A stretch of DNA of 64,000 bases, from NCBI GenBank assembly GCA_963752755.1, contig CAVVZJ010000002.1:1-64000 (forward strand), given 5' to 3'. The DNA is from CAVVZJ01 sp963752755 (GTDB lineage Bacteria > Planctomycetota > Planctomycetia > Isosphaerales > Isosphaeraceae). Of the stretch, positions 55,437-64,000 are shown one piece after another. Below the pieces are notes generated by a model. The model had not been told where the DNA came from. It made no database searches and saw only the letters and a program-made list of their open reading frames with translations. Numbering within the stretch: position 1 is the stretch's first letter; each line of letters begins with the position of its first letter. The position numbers and the translations under genes are program-made.

Positions 55437-57146
55437 CTACCGAATCCACTTCATCCTCTCGACATACGGCCGGAACGGCAACCGCGTGTTCTTGTTGACC
55501 GCGATGTTGGGCCACATCGGCTTGCCGTGCGGCCAGTACACGAAGAAGGCCTTGCCGATCAGAAGCGCCTCGGGGACTTCCCAGCTCTGGCGGTTGCCGT
55601 GGTCCCACTCGCGGTCGTGGAGGCCCCAGCCGCGGCCGTCCTTGCTGCGGGGGCTGTTATCGCCGAGCATCATGTAATGGCCCGGTTGGATCGAGAACTC
55701 GGCCCAGCGGAGGTTCTTAAGGTTGGCGAACTCGGACGGCTCGGAGAGCGTCGTGCTGCCGAAGAAGCCGAGCCCCTCGTAATCCCACTTGCCTGGGTCC
55801 AGGGTATAGTAAATATCCCGCTTGAGAACAAGGTCGCTCAACGTGACCTCGGCCCCCTTGGCAGCGATCCCGACGGGTTCCAGATCCGCCCATGTCGGGA
55901 TCGGGTGACCGGCGTCGAAGTTGTTCGAGCCGTCCTCGTACGTCAGACCCTCCCCGAACGGTGTTTGACCATCGACCCAGAGCGTCAAGCGTCCATCGAC
56001 GTTCGCGAACTTCACGTCATGCTCGCCTTGGCCCTTCAGCGGCGTGGTAACCGGCTCGCCGATCGGGGCGCCGCCGCGACCGAGGGTGGCCTGGCCGGTG
56101 GCGAGGTCGATCTTGCAGGTGTTCGGCACGCCGCCCTCGATCAACTCCAGTCGGATCGAGCCGGTGTTCGACTTCGACTCGATGGTGGCCGAGACCGTCA
56201 GGTCGCCGACCCATTGCGGGGCGAAGCCGTCGTTGAGCCGTCGCGCGAAGGGCTCGCCGGTGTTGTACGAATAGAAGTCGGAGACGAGCGAGGTCTTGGG
56301 AGGATACGGTAGCGGGTCGCCGTTGAGCAGAGCCTCCCACTGGGCGAAGTCAGGGACGAGGTGGTGATAGCGGAGGACGGTCCACTCGTCCCCGGCCGCG
56401 GTCGCGTAATGACCGGGCTCCAGTTCCCGCCAGGAGCCGGCGACTTTCGGTCGCCATCGCTGCCATTCAGGTTGATCGGCGAGCAGCCTGGGCCGATACC
56501 GGTCGTCCCAGACGTTCATCTGCATCGCCTCCTGGTGTCTCAAGGGCTTGCGACGCAGGCGGAACGGCTCGGTCGAGCCGCGGGGGCGGGTCAGGATGTC
56601 CCCGAAGTAGATCCGCAGGTCCTCGTTGGGCATGCCCACGAGACGCTTGATGTAGTTGGTCTCGGGTTCCTCGGGGTAATGGAAAACGACCACATCCCAG
56701 CGGTCGGGCTGGCCGCCGCCCAGCACAGGCAGGTCGTAGAGGAACTTCATGACAAGGATACGGTCGCCGTTGAAGCTTGGTTCCTCGTCGATCCGGACCG
56801 GTGCGCGGCAATTGCCGCAAATGCCGGCCACGATCGCCTGAGGGAAGCCGCCAGCGCGGGGCTCGAACTCCTCCGAGGCATTGATCGGGAAGGTGTAGCC
56901 GCAATGAGGGCAGGCCACCTCCTTGTGCATACCCATGAGGGTCGGCGCCATCGAGCCGGTCGGGATCACAAACGCCTCGGCCTCGAAGCCGCGTACGAGG
57001 AACGCCAGGATAAACGCGACCACGATCTGCTCGATAAATTCGCGGGGCGACTCCCGCCGCCTCGCCGCCGCCTCGGCCGCACGACGCTCAGAGGCGGGCT
57101 GTTCCTTGTCGTGCTTGGCCTTTTCCTTGTCGAGGGTCCGAGACAT
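55437..57146 (-). CDS. lepB: Signal peptidase I, large form 1
   Basis: A protein of 569 residues (typical 200-320). Membrane anchor EQIVVAFILAFLVRGFEAEA, catalytic Ser65 in IPTGSMAPTL, and general base Lys134 in NGDRILVMKFLYDL. Two CxxC pairs (CPHC at 79-82, CGNC at 110-113) lie between Ser and Lys, likely a zinc site. After WDVVVFHYPEEPETNYIKRL is an insertion of about 280 residues with beta-rich sequence (VGDLTVSATIESKSNTGSIR, HDVKFANVDGRLTLWVDGQ) like a concanavalin/LamG sandwich. The terminal MMLGDNSPRSKDGRGWG block completes the enzyme. It lies 64 bp from a second copy. Confidence 0.9.
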   Translation of the reverse strand: MSRTLDKEKAKHDKEQPASERRAAEAAARRRESPREFIEQIVVAFILAFLVRGFEAEAFVIPTGSMAPTLMGMHKEVACPHCGYTFPINASEEFEPRAGGFPQAIVAGICGNCRAPVRIDEEPSFNGDRILVMKFLYDLPVLGGGQPDRWDVVVFHYPEEPETNYIKRLVGMPNEDLRIYFGDILTRPRGSTEPFRLRRKPLRHQEAMQMNVWDDRYRPRLLADQPEWQRWRPKVAGSWRELEPGHYATAAGDEWTVLRYHHLVPDFAQWEALLNGDPLPYPPKTSLVSDFYSYNTGEPFARRLNDGFAPQWVGDLTVSATIESKSNTGSIRLELIEGGVPNTCKIDLATGQATLGRGGAPIGEPVTTPLKGQGEHDVKFANVDGRLTLWVDGQTPFGEGLTYEDGSNNFDAGHPIPTWADLEPVGIAAKGAEVTLSDLVLKRDIYYTLDPGKWDYEGLGFFGSTTLSEPSEFANLKNLRWAEFSIQPGHYMMLGDNSPRSKDGRGWGLHDREWDHGNRQSWEVPEALLIGKAFFVYWPHGKPMWPNIAVNKNTRLPFRPYVERMKWIR

Positions 57147-57210
57147 CGCGATGGGTCCCCTCCCGGTCGTCGCGGGCAGGTCGGTTCAGGTCTGGCAACA
57201 GGACGCGAAT

Positions 57211-58671
57211 CTATCGAATGTACCGAATCTCGCGCGGATCGGGAATCCAGTACACTTCCCGACCGAAGACCTTCAGCGGCACCGCCTGGCTCGGCAGGTG
57301 GACCAGGAACGGCTTACCCAGGAATCCTTCCGCCCGGACGACCGGACTGCCGTTCCAGAATCGCGAGTCGTTCGAGACCGGGCTGTTGTCACCCAGCACG
57401 AAATACTCGCCACGCCCAAGGCGGTACGGCTCGCCAACGGCGAACGGTCGTCTCAAGGCACTGCTCAGGCTGGCCGTATAATACACGTCCCGATACACTC
57501 GCAACTCGCGAACCTCGGCGCTTCCCGCGACCACGCCCAGCGCCAGGTGATTCGCTGCGGAGATCGGTCCATGAACCGGTTCTTTCAGAATCACCGGCTC
57601 GAACAGGAGGCGGCCGTCGAGGGCCACGGTCAAGGTCCTGTCGAAGACCGACGCCTCGATTGTCTGGAACCTCGGGGCCCCGGCGGTTGAGGATCGGAAC
57701 CCCGTTCCCACCTCGCGCAACGGCACAAGTTCCCCATTGATCGTAACTTCCGCCTCACCACGCCCATCCACCGGGATCGTGACCCGCAAGCGATCCGACC
57801 ACGACCCCAGGCGAAGCCGCGCGGCCGGACAATCCGGACGGACGGACACGAGCGCCACGAGCGCCAGGTCCTCGACCCGGTTCTCGCCGACGCCCTCCGA
57901 ACCGTTGTACGCCACGAAGTCGCGGACCGGCCCCCGTGAACGTCGCTCGGGCTGCCAGTGCTGGTATTCGAGCCAGTCGGTCGACTCGTCGGGATCGTCG
58001 TCCGAATCCGGCGTGCGAACGAAGCCCGTCCCATCCGCCTTCCAGCCGCTCGGCTTCTCGCCGCGGTGGACAATCCAGCGCGGGAAGCGGTCAGCGTCAC
58101 GGGGCAGGAAATCGTTATCGAAGACGAGAATCCGCATGGCACGCTGCACGTCCAGCGGCTTGCGAGCGATCTGGTCGTCGACGAAGAGGTCTCCGTGGCG
58201 GATCTCGATCGACTCCCCCGGCAGGCCGACCACGCGCTTGACGAACGCCTCGGTCGGCTCCTCCGGGTTGCGGAAGACGGCCACCTCCCAGCGTCGGGGG
58301 GGGCGAAAGTCGTAGAAATGCTTCTGGACGAGAAGCCGATCGCCGGCGCCATTGGAGGAAGAGGCCTGTTCCAGCTCGTCGTGCCCGCAGTTCGGGCAGA
58401 TGGCCCGGCCGGTCGCACGCCCTTGCTCGTCGAGTCCGAAGGGGAAGGTCAGACCACAGTTCGGGCAGAGCAGATCGCGGTGCATTCCGAGCAAGGTCGT
58501 CGCCATCGATCCGGTCGGTACGATGTACGCCTCGGCTGCGAACGAGCGGGCGAAGACGATCCCGATCGCCAGCAGGGTCAGGAACTCCACGACCTGTCGG
58601 AATCCCGACCTCGGTCGCCGCGCCGGCGTCTCGGGCTCCTCGGCCTGGATCGGACTGGCTTCCGGCTCCAT
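57211..58671 (-). CDS. lepB: Signal peptidase I, large form 2
   Basis: A protein of 486 residues, same layout as the next gene downstream: anchor VVEFLTLLAIGIVFARSFAA, Ser55 in VPTGSMATTLLG, CPNC pairs at 69-72 and 92-95, Lys117 in GDRLLVQKHFYDF, insertion of about 230 residues with beta-strand pattern (VRDFVAYNGSEGVGENRVE, LTVALDGRLLFEPVILK), and the end block YFVLGDNSPVSNDSRFW. The two are clear tandem paralogues but only partly similar, so they may differ in substrate. It begins 43 bp after lepA. Confidence 0.9.
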   Translation of the reverse strand: MEPEASPIQAEEPETPARRPRSGFRQVVEFLTLLAIGIVFARSFAAEAYIVPTGSMATTLLGMHRDLLCPNCGLTFPFGLDEQGRATGRAICPNCGHDELEQASSSNGAGDRLLVQKHFYDFRPPRRWEVAVFRNPEEPTEAFVKRVVGLPGESIEIRHGDLFVDDQIARKPLDVQRAMRILVFDNDFLPRDADRFPRWIVHRGEKPSGWKADGTGFVRTPDSDDDPDESTDWLEYQHWQPERRSRGPVRDFVAYNGSEGVGENRVEDLALVALVSVRPDCPAARLRLGSWSDRLRVTIPVDGRGEAEVTINGELVPLREVGTGFRSSTAGAPRFQTIEASVFDRTLTVALDGRLLFEPVILKEPVHGPISAANHLALGVVAGSAEVRELRVYRDVYYTASLSSALRRPFAVGEPYRLGRGEYFVLGDNSPVSNDSRFWNGSPVVRAEGFLGKPFLVHLPSQAVPLKVFGREVYWIPDPREIRYIR

Positions 58672-58714
58672 TGAACCACCCCCAGAGCCCGTCGCCGGGC
58701 TCGCCCGATGCGCC

Positions 58715-60520
58715 TCAGTCTTCGCTGCTGTCGAGCACCGAGAGGAACGCGTCCTGCGAGATCTCCACGTTGCCGACCTGCTTCATCCGCTTCTTGCCTT
58801 CCTTCTGCTTCTCCAGAAGTTTCCGCTTGCGGGTGATATCGCCGCCGTAGCACTTGGCGGTGACGTTCTTCCGCAAGGCCGAGATCGTCTCGCGGGCGAT
58901 CACCTTGTGGCCGATCGCCGCCTGGATCGCGATCTCGAACTGGTGCCGGTCGATCTCGCCACGAAGTTTCTTGACGAGCTTCGCCCCCCGACGATAGGCG
59001 TGGTCGCGGTGCACGACGACCGAGAGCGCATCGACCTTCTCGCCGGCCACGAGGATGTCGAGCCGGACGAGGTCGTTGGGGCGGTAGCCCAGAACCTCGT
59101 AATCCATCGTGCCGTAGCCACGGGTGGCGCTCTTGAGCTTGTCGTAGAGGTCGTAGATCATCTCGGCCAGCGGCAGCTCGTAGGTGAGGATGACGCGGGT
59201 CGGGGTGATGTACTCCGTCTTGATGTAGTTGCCCCGGCGGTCCTCGCAGAGCTGCATCACGACGCCGATGTTCTCCGACGGCAGGATGAAGCTCACCCGA
59301 GCGATCGGCTCGCGGAACTCCTCGATGTCGCCGGCGTCGGGGATGCGGGTCGGGTTGGAGATGTGCAGGGTCTCGCCCTGGCGGGTGATGATCTCATAGG
59401 TGACGTTGGGAGCCGTCTGCACCAGGGCCAGGTTGCTCTCGCGCTCCAGCCGCTGCTGGACGATCTCCATGTGGAGCATCCCGAGAAACCCGCAGCGAAA
59501 GCCGAACCCGAGCGCCTCGGACGTCTCCGGCTCGAAGGTGAAGCTGGCGTCGTTCAGCGAGAGCTTCTGGAGCGCCGTGCGGAGGTCGTCGAACTGGTTG
59601 TGCGTGGCCGGAAACAGGCCGCAGAAGACGACCTGGCTCGGCTCCTCGTAGCCCGGAAGGGCGGCGGCCGCGGGCTTCTGGGCGTCGGTAATCGTGTCGC
59701 CGATCCGAACGTCGCTGAGTTTCTTGATGTTCGCAATGACGTAGCCGACCTGACCGACCGAAAGCTCCTCGCACGCCACCTCGCGTGGCCGGAACCGACC
59801 GAGGCCGGTCACCTCGTATTCCGTCTCGCCGGCCATCAAGCGGATCTTCTGCCCGACGCGGATCGCACCATCGACCACCCGGACATAGACGATCACCCCC
59901 TGGTAGTCGTCGAACTTCGAGTCGAAGATCAACGCCCGCAGCGGCGACTCCAGCCTGCCCGATGGCGGCGGAACCCGCTCGATGATCGCCCGGAAGAGCT
60001 CCGGCACTCCCTGCCCCGTCTTGCCGCTGACGGACAGAACCTCATGACGCGCCAGGCCGATCGTGTGCTCGATCTCCTCCTTGATCTCGTCGGGCCGGGC
60101 CGCCTGCATGTCGATCTTGTTCAACGCCGGCACGATCGCCAGGTCGCCCGCAATCGCGAGGTAGGCATTGGCCACCGTCTGCGCCTGGACGCCTTGCGTC
60201 GCATCGACCAGCAGGATCGCCCCCTCACAGGCCGCCAGGCTCCGAGAGACTTCGTAGTGGAAATCGACGTGGCCTGGCGTATCGATCAGGTTCAGCTCAT
60301 AGGTCTGACCGTCGAGCGTGTAGTTGATCGCCACGGCGCGGGCCTTGATGGTGATGCCACGCTCGCGTTCGAGATCCATGTCATCAAGCAACTGCTGGCG
60401 GAACTCGCGCTGGCTGATCGCCCCGGACTGGAGCAAGAGCTGGTCGGCCAGCGTGCTCTTGCCGTGGTCGATATGGGCGACGATCGAGAAGTTTCGGATG
60501 AATTTCGGGTCGAAGGCCAT
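58715..60520 (-). CDS. lepA: Elongation factor 4 (LepA)
   Basis: An intact protein of 601 residues from ATG 60520. G domain: IVAHIDHGKSTLADQLL (G1), RERGITIKARAVAINY (G2), LIDTPGHVDFHYEVSRSL (G3) and PALNKIDMQAA (G4). The LepA-specific carboxyl domain is visible (AKCYGGDITRKRKLLEKQKE). It is a ribosomal GTPase that acts in back-translocation or initiation under stress. Next to lepB, as in many bacteria; here followed by two lepB genes and lptB. Confidence 0.97.
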   Translation of the reverse strand: MAFDPKFIRNFSIVAHIDHGKSTLADQLLLQSGAISQREFRQQLLDDMDLERERGITIKARAVAINYTLDGQTYELNLIDTPGHVDFHYEVSRSLAACEGAILLVDATQGVQAQTVANAYLAIAGDLAIVPALNKIDMQAARPDEIKEEIEHTIGLARHEVLSVSGKTGQGVPELFRAIIERVPPPSGRLESPLRALIFDSKFDDYQGVIVYVRVVDGAIRVGQKIRLMAGETEYEVTGLGRFRPREVACEELSVGQVGYVIANIKKLSDVRIGDTITDAQKPAAAALPGYEEPSQVVFCGLFPATHNQFDDLRTALQKLSLNDASFTFEPETSEALGFGFRCGFLGMLHMEIVQQRLERESNLALVQTAPNVTYEIITRQGETLHISNPTRIPDAGDIEEFREPIARVSFILPSENIGVVMQLCEDRRGNYIKTEYITPTRVILTYELPLAEMIYDLYDKLKSATRGYGTMDYEVLGYRPNDLVRLDILVAGEKVDALSVVVHRDHAYRRGAKLVKKLRGEIDRHQFEIAIQAAIGHKVIARETISALRKNVTAKCYGGDITRKRKLLEKQKEGKKRMKQVGNVEISQDAFLSVLDSSED

Positions 60521-60849
60521 GGGGCGTCCGGGAATGGGGTCGGGGGGGGTGGGTCCCGATCAGTCGGTCTTGCGGGCGTCTCGGGCTTCGGCTCGACGGG
60601 CGGCAGGCTCGGGGGTGGGCCGATCGTCGGTGACGGTTGGCGTGGGGGCGCCGGCAACTCTCCTCGTCAATCGTAGCAAGAATCTCGCCTTCCGGGGAGA
60701 TGACCTGATCCACGCGGCTCGTCTCCGACGGTGGTACGACGCTCGACGACCGCTTGTGCGGAGCCCCGTGCGCCGTCGTCTTCCCTGCGAGCCTGTCGGA
60801 TGTTACACTTCTGTTAAAACGCGAGTCGGTGCGAGCGAGGAGGGGAAGC
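60521..60849. other. Divergent promoter region of lepA and the DUF1501 gene
   Basis: There are 329 bases between divergently transcribed genes. Short frames exist but look like shadows. GGAGGGG at 60839-60845 is the ribosome site of the rightward gene. Confidence 0.4.
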
Positions 60850-62178
60850 ATGCTGACGCTATTCGGGTCGGGGCGGCGTTATTGCGACGGGTTTTCCCGC
60901 CGCCAGTTCCTCAAGATCGGCGCTCTCGGCATGGGTGGCCTGGCCTTGCCCGAACTGCTCCAGGCCGAGCAGGCGGCCGGGATTGCCCGGTCCCACAAGT
61001 CGGTCATCATGATCTACCTCTCCGGCGGCCTCTCCCACCAGGACACCTTCGACCTCAAGCCCGACGCCCCCGCCGAGGTCCGCGGCGAGTTCCAGCCGAT
61101 CGCCACGAACGTCCCCGGCATCCAGATCGGCGAGCTGCTGCCGCACATGGCGACGGTCATGGACAAGGTCGCCGTGGTCCGCTCCCTGGTCGGCCAGCGC
61201 GACGAGCATTCGAGCTTCCAGACCCTCACCGGCTTCCCGATGGGCCTTGCCGAGCGTGAGGGGAAGCCGCACTTCGGCTCGGTCGTCGCGAAGGTCCAGG
61301 GACCCGTCGATCCGGTCGTGCCGCCGTTCGTGGACCTCTTCCCCACGATGCAGCACAAGCCCTACAACACCCCCGGCCCCGGCCGCCTTGGCGCCACGGC
61401 CCGTCCGGCCCGCATGAGCGGTGAAGACCTCGACCTGATGCGCCTGACGAACGTCACCCCCGACCGTTTCAACGACCGCCGCTCCCTGCTCGACTCCTTC
61501 GACGGCTGGCGACGCCAGGTCGAGACCACCCCCGTCGAAGGGATGGACGCCTTCTACCACCGCGCCTTCGACGTACTCACCTCCAGCAAGGTCGCCAACG
61601 CCCTCGATGTCGAGCGTGAAGACCCCCGCATCCGCGACCGCTACGGCCTCGGCTCGTCGAAGCACCTTGGCGACGGCGCCCCGATGTGGAACGACCAGCT
61701 CCTCGCCGCCCGCCGACTCGTCGAGGCCGGCGCCCGGGTCGTCACCGTTGCCTACGGCTTCTGGGACACCCACGGTCACAACTTCAGCCACCTCCGACGC
61801 CACCTCCCCCTCTTCGACCGCGGCATCTCCGCCCTCGTCGATGACATCTCCATGCGCGGGCTCGACAAGGACGTCACTGTCGTCGTCTGGGGCGAGTTCG
61901 GCCGCACCCCCAAGATCAACAAGGACGCCGGCCGCGACCACTGGGCCCCCGTCAACAGCGTTCTCCTCGCTGGCGGCGGCCTCCGGGTCGGCCAGATGAT
62001 CGGCTCGACCGACAAGTCGGCCGCCTACGCCGTCAGCTCCCCGATCCATTACCAGGACGTCCTCGCCACGATCTACCACAACCTCGGCATCGATCCCCAC
62101 GCCTACATCACCGACCGGACCGACCGCCCGATCCCGATTCTCCCTCCCACCACGCGGCCGATTCGTCAGTTGATCTGA
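60850..62178 (+). CDS. DUF1501 family exported protein
   Basis: An intact protein of 442 residues from ATG 60850, with GAGGAGGGGAAG before it. The amino end is a TAT-like signal (SRRQFLKIGALGMGGLALPE). Family blocks: SVIMIYLSGGLSHQDTFDLK, RSLVGQRDEHSSFQTLTGF, DTHGHNFSHLRRHLPLFD, VVVWGEFGRTPKINKDAGRD and INYQDVLATIYHNLGID-like near the end. The family is related to sulfatases/phosphatases by fold (alkaline phosphatase-like) but its reaction is not established; planctomycetes encode dozens, usually paired with DUF1549/DUF1553 proteins, which are not seen here. Confidence 0.9.
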   Translation: MLTLFGSGRRYCDGFSRRQFLKIGALGMGGLALPELLQAEQAAGIARSHKSVIMIYLSGGLSHQDTFDLKPDAPAEVRGEFQPIATNVPGIQIGELLPHMATVMDKVAVVRSLVGQRDEHSSFQTLTGFPMGLAEREGKPHFGSVVAKVQGPVDPVVPPFVDLFPTMQHKPYNTPGPGRLGATARPARMSGEDLDLMRLTNVTPDRFNDRRSLLDSFDGWRRQVETTPVEGMDAFYHRAFDVLTSSKVANALDVEREDPRIRDRYGLGSSKHLGDGAPMWNDQLLAARRLVEAGARVVTVAYGFWDTHGHNFSHLRRHLPLFDRGISALVDDISMRGLDKDVTVVVWGEFGRTPKINKDAGRDHWAPVNSVLLAGGGLRVGQMIGSTDKSAAYAVSSPIHYQDVLATIYHNLGIDPHAYITDRTDRPIPILPPTTRPIRQLI

Positions 62179-62363
62179 TCGGGGCGGGGCAAAACCGGGA
62201 CGCGGCCCACTCCTTGCGACCATTGATGATGGTGCTCGCGAGCAGTCTTGAGTCGGGGGCTTACCCAATGCGCGGATTGAACCAGACGATTCTGGACGAT
62301 GTCGGGCTCTTGTTCCGGCTCGGAACGCTCGCAGACCTACCGGACTCGGCTCCGAGGCCGACT

Positions 62364-62567
62364 TCAGCACTCCCCCGCCAGCGCCCGGTCGATCAGGCCA
62401 CGGAGAATCTGCCCGACGCTCTGCTGGCGCTGCCGCGACAAGGCCACCAGCGCCTCCATCCGACTCGCGGTCAGGAGAAGTGAGACCTCGATCACCTCAT
62501 CACTCGGGGTCTTGCCCAGAATCGCGGCATCGCCGCCCATCTGCGCGGCTCGGATATCAGAACCCAT
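62364..62567 (-). CDS. Small hypothetical protein, possible ribbon-helix-helix
   Basis: A protein of 67 residues from ATG 62567, with CAGGGGCTG upstream. The pattern EVIEVSLLLTASRMEALVAL followed by SVGQILRGLIDRAL resembles a beta strand plus two helices of a ribbon-helix-helix DNA-binding protein. No toxin partner is adjacent. Confidence moderate because of the short length. Confidence 0.5.
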   Translation of the reverse strand: MGSDIRAAQMGGDAAILGKTPSDEVIEVSLLLTASRMEALVALSRQRQQSVGQILRGLIDRALAGEC

Positions 62568-62643
62568 GGATCAGCCCCCTGAAAAAACCCCGTCGTTCGG
62601 GTCATGGGACGTCACGGAGTTTGCAAATGGCGGACCGCGACCG

Positions 62644-64000
62644 TCAGCGAAACAGCGCGAGGAGCAGTACCGCCACCGCGCCGAGCACACAGACGACCGC
62701 GATGATCCGGATCAGCCAGCGGTCGTCCTCGGGCTCGAACTTCGGGAGCGGCGGCAGGTCATCCTCGAAGTCGTCCTCCGGTAAGACCAGGGCCGGCCGC
62801 GGCGGTAGCGGGGGCTTGTGGAGAGGAGCGGGACGGGCCTCCGAGTCGCCGAGATCGCGGAGGATGTTGGCGCTGGAGCCGCGACGGGGCACGTCGTCGA
62901 AAACGCGCAAATCCTCGTCCGAGAGCTGCGGCGGCGGGGGTCGGAAGTCGCGGGCCGAGGCGGACTCGGCGCCGAGGATGGCGGGAAGGAGCTTGGGGTC
63001 GGTCCAGCGGCGCAGGTCGGCCTGCACTTCCTCACCGGTCTGGTAGCGGTCGGCCGGATCCTTGGCCATCAGCTTGCGGACGATCGCCGCGAAGGCCGAC
63101 GGCACTTCCGCGGCCACCTTCTCCAGCGGTTTGGGGTCCTCCATCCTTTGTTTGAAGATTTTATTGATCACATCGCCGCCCGGAAACGGTGGCCGACCGG
63201 AGAGGGCGAAGTAAAGCGTACAACCGAGACTGTAAAGATCACTGCGGCGGTCGGCCTTGGCGGCGTCGGAGAGCTGCTCGGGACTGGCATAGTCCAGCGT
63301 GCCGAGGACGACGTTGGTCCGGGTCAGGGGACTTTCCTCGCCGAGGGCCTTCGCCAGGCCGAGGTCGAGAACCTTGGCGTCGCCGTCGGGCGTGACCATC
63401 AAGTTCGATGGCTTGATGTCGCGATGCACGAGCCCGATCGCGTGCGCGGCATTCAGGCCGTCGATGGCCTTGAGGAAGAATCGAGCGGCGTCGGGCACGC
63501 GCAAGGGGCCGCCGTGTCGGCTCCGGACGATGTTGTAAAGGCTATCGCCGGGGACGTACTCCAGCGCCATGTAATGGACGCCGTCCTCCTCACCGACCTG
63601 GATCGTGCGGGCGATGTTCGGGTGGTTGACACGCTGCGAGAGGTCCGTCTCTCGGCGGAAGCGGGCCAGCGCCTGCTCCTCCTGGAGCGCCTTCTTGGGC
63701 GGCAGCACCTTCAATGCCACCCGCTCGCCGGTCTTCTCATGCACAGCCAGGAAGACCTTGCCCATCCCCCCCTGCCCCAGGCGTCGGAGAATGCGGTAGC
63801 CGCCGAGGAAAAACCCCTTGGTGGCTCCCGCGAGGAGCTTGTTAGCCTGATAGGCGGTCAGGGAGCCTTGCCCGATCAGGACACGCGCCAGGCGGGCGTG
63901 AGACTCCGACTCCGGCCCCGGTGGAAGCCGCGAGCAGGCGGCGTCCAGCTCGTCGCGGGACATCAGGCCGCTCTTGACGATATCGGCCACGAACTCGGCC
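62644..64000 (-). CDS. Ser/Thr protein kinase (Pkn type), partial at the right edge
   Basis: The frame is open to the window edge; the ATG at 63990 is internal or the true start. Kinase motifs: RILRRLGQGGMGKVFLA (glycine loop), VALKVLPPK (lysine), GLVHRDIKPSNLMV (catalytic loop), KVLDLGLAKALG (DLG in place of DFG), DYASPEQLSD (activation end) and SDLYSLGCTLYFAL. A Pro-rich linker (FRPPPPQLSDEDLRVFDD) and one carboxyl membrane helix (IIAVVCVLGAVAVLLLALF) follow. The amino 60 residues (LTAYQANKLLAGATKGFFLG) match the leader of many planctomycete kinases. Likely membrane signalling; ligand unknown. Confidence 0.88.
   Translation of the reverse strand, partial: AEFVADIVKSGLMSRDELDAACSRLPPGPESESHARLARVLIGQGSLTAYQANKLLAGATKGFFLGGYRILRRLGQGGMGKVFLAVHEKTGERVALKVLPPKKALQEEQALARFRRETDLSQRVNHPNIARTIQVGEEDGVHYMALEYVPGDSLYNIVRSRHGGPLRVPDAARFFLKAIDGLNAAHAIGLVHRDIKPSNLMVTPDGDAKVLDLGLAKALGEESPLTRTNVVLGTLDYASPEQLSDAAKADRRSDLYSLGCTLYFALSGRPPFPGGDVINKIFKQRMEDPKPLEKVAAEVPSAFAAIVRKLMAKDPADRYQTGEEVQADLRRWTDPKLLPAILGAESASARDFRPPPPQLSDEDLRVFDDVPRRGSSANILRDLGDSEARPAPLHKPPLPPRPALVLPEDDFEDDLPPLPKFEPEDDRWLIRIIAVVCVLGAVAVLLLALFR

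Noticed and set aside
58352..60676. Plus-strand frame of 774 codons
   Set aside because: Antisense to lepA, whose motifs are complete.

Overview
The window looks like chromosome of a high-GC planctomycete, probably of the Isosphaera/Singulisphaera type. That is an inference from family content: an exported DUF1501 protein, proteins with the N-terminal LEPR-XLL type motif, a PEP-CTERM protein, an ECF sigma factor joined to a Pkn2-type Ser/Thr kinase with TPRs, large signal peptidases I next to lepA, and lipid A/LPS genes (lpxK, heptosyltransferase, lptB).

Layout. 1-13,117 is an exported-protein region. It holds a transposase remnant, a Tyr/Pro/Gly-rich secreted protein, two LEPR-XLL proteins, a TolC-type outer membrane protein followed by a TAT-exported multicopper oxidase, and, convergent to these, a minus-strand block of five exported proteins (redoxin with a long helical-repeat N-terminus, Tyr/Gly-rich protein, sorbosone/glucose-dehydrogenase-type beta-propeller, two small unknowns). 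13,357-37,000 is a mobile-element accretion zone that begins with a tyrosine recombinase beside a tRNA-Leu(GAG) gene and includes a tRNA-Val(CAC) gene. It contains two copies of a 1.5 kb IS with 8-bp target duplications, IS3 elements, ISAs1, IS1634, IS630, ISAzo13, IS1595 remnants, an unassigned 1.8 kb IS, and a 171-bp deletion derivative of that IS which is itself interrupted by an IS21 element. Three small chromosomal-looking genes survive inside it.

37,279-44,670 carries a second TolC-like lipoprotein with a long Pro-rich tail, a PEP-CTERM protein, an ECF sigma/kinase pair and a DUF962/Mpo1-like membrane protein. 44,890-64,000 is housekeeping: NAD-type isocitrate dehydrogenase, lpxK, heptosyltransferase, a sugar-nucleotide epimerase-like protein, a JAMM metalloprotease, ndk, a palindromic MITE, ligA, small membrane proteins, the minus-strand lepA-lepB-lepB-lptB cluster, a DUF1501 protein and a kinase running off the right edge.

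Many conserved genes (lpxK, heptosyltransferase, epimerase, kinase, DUF6677-like protein, several transposases) are broken by single-base frame changes that preserve both halves. Because essential families are affected, uncorrected indels in the assembly are the most economical explanation. I give the reconstructed extents and mark these genes as frameshifted. Function assignments rest on motif and family recognition by eye; no database search was run.
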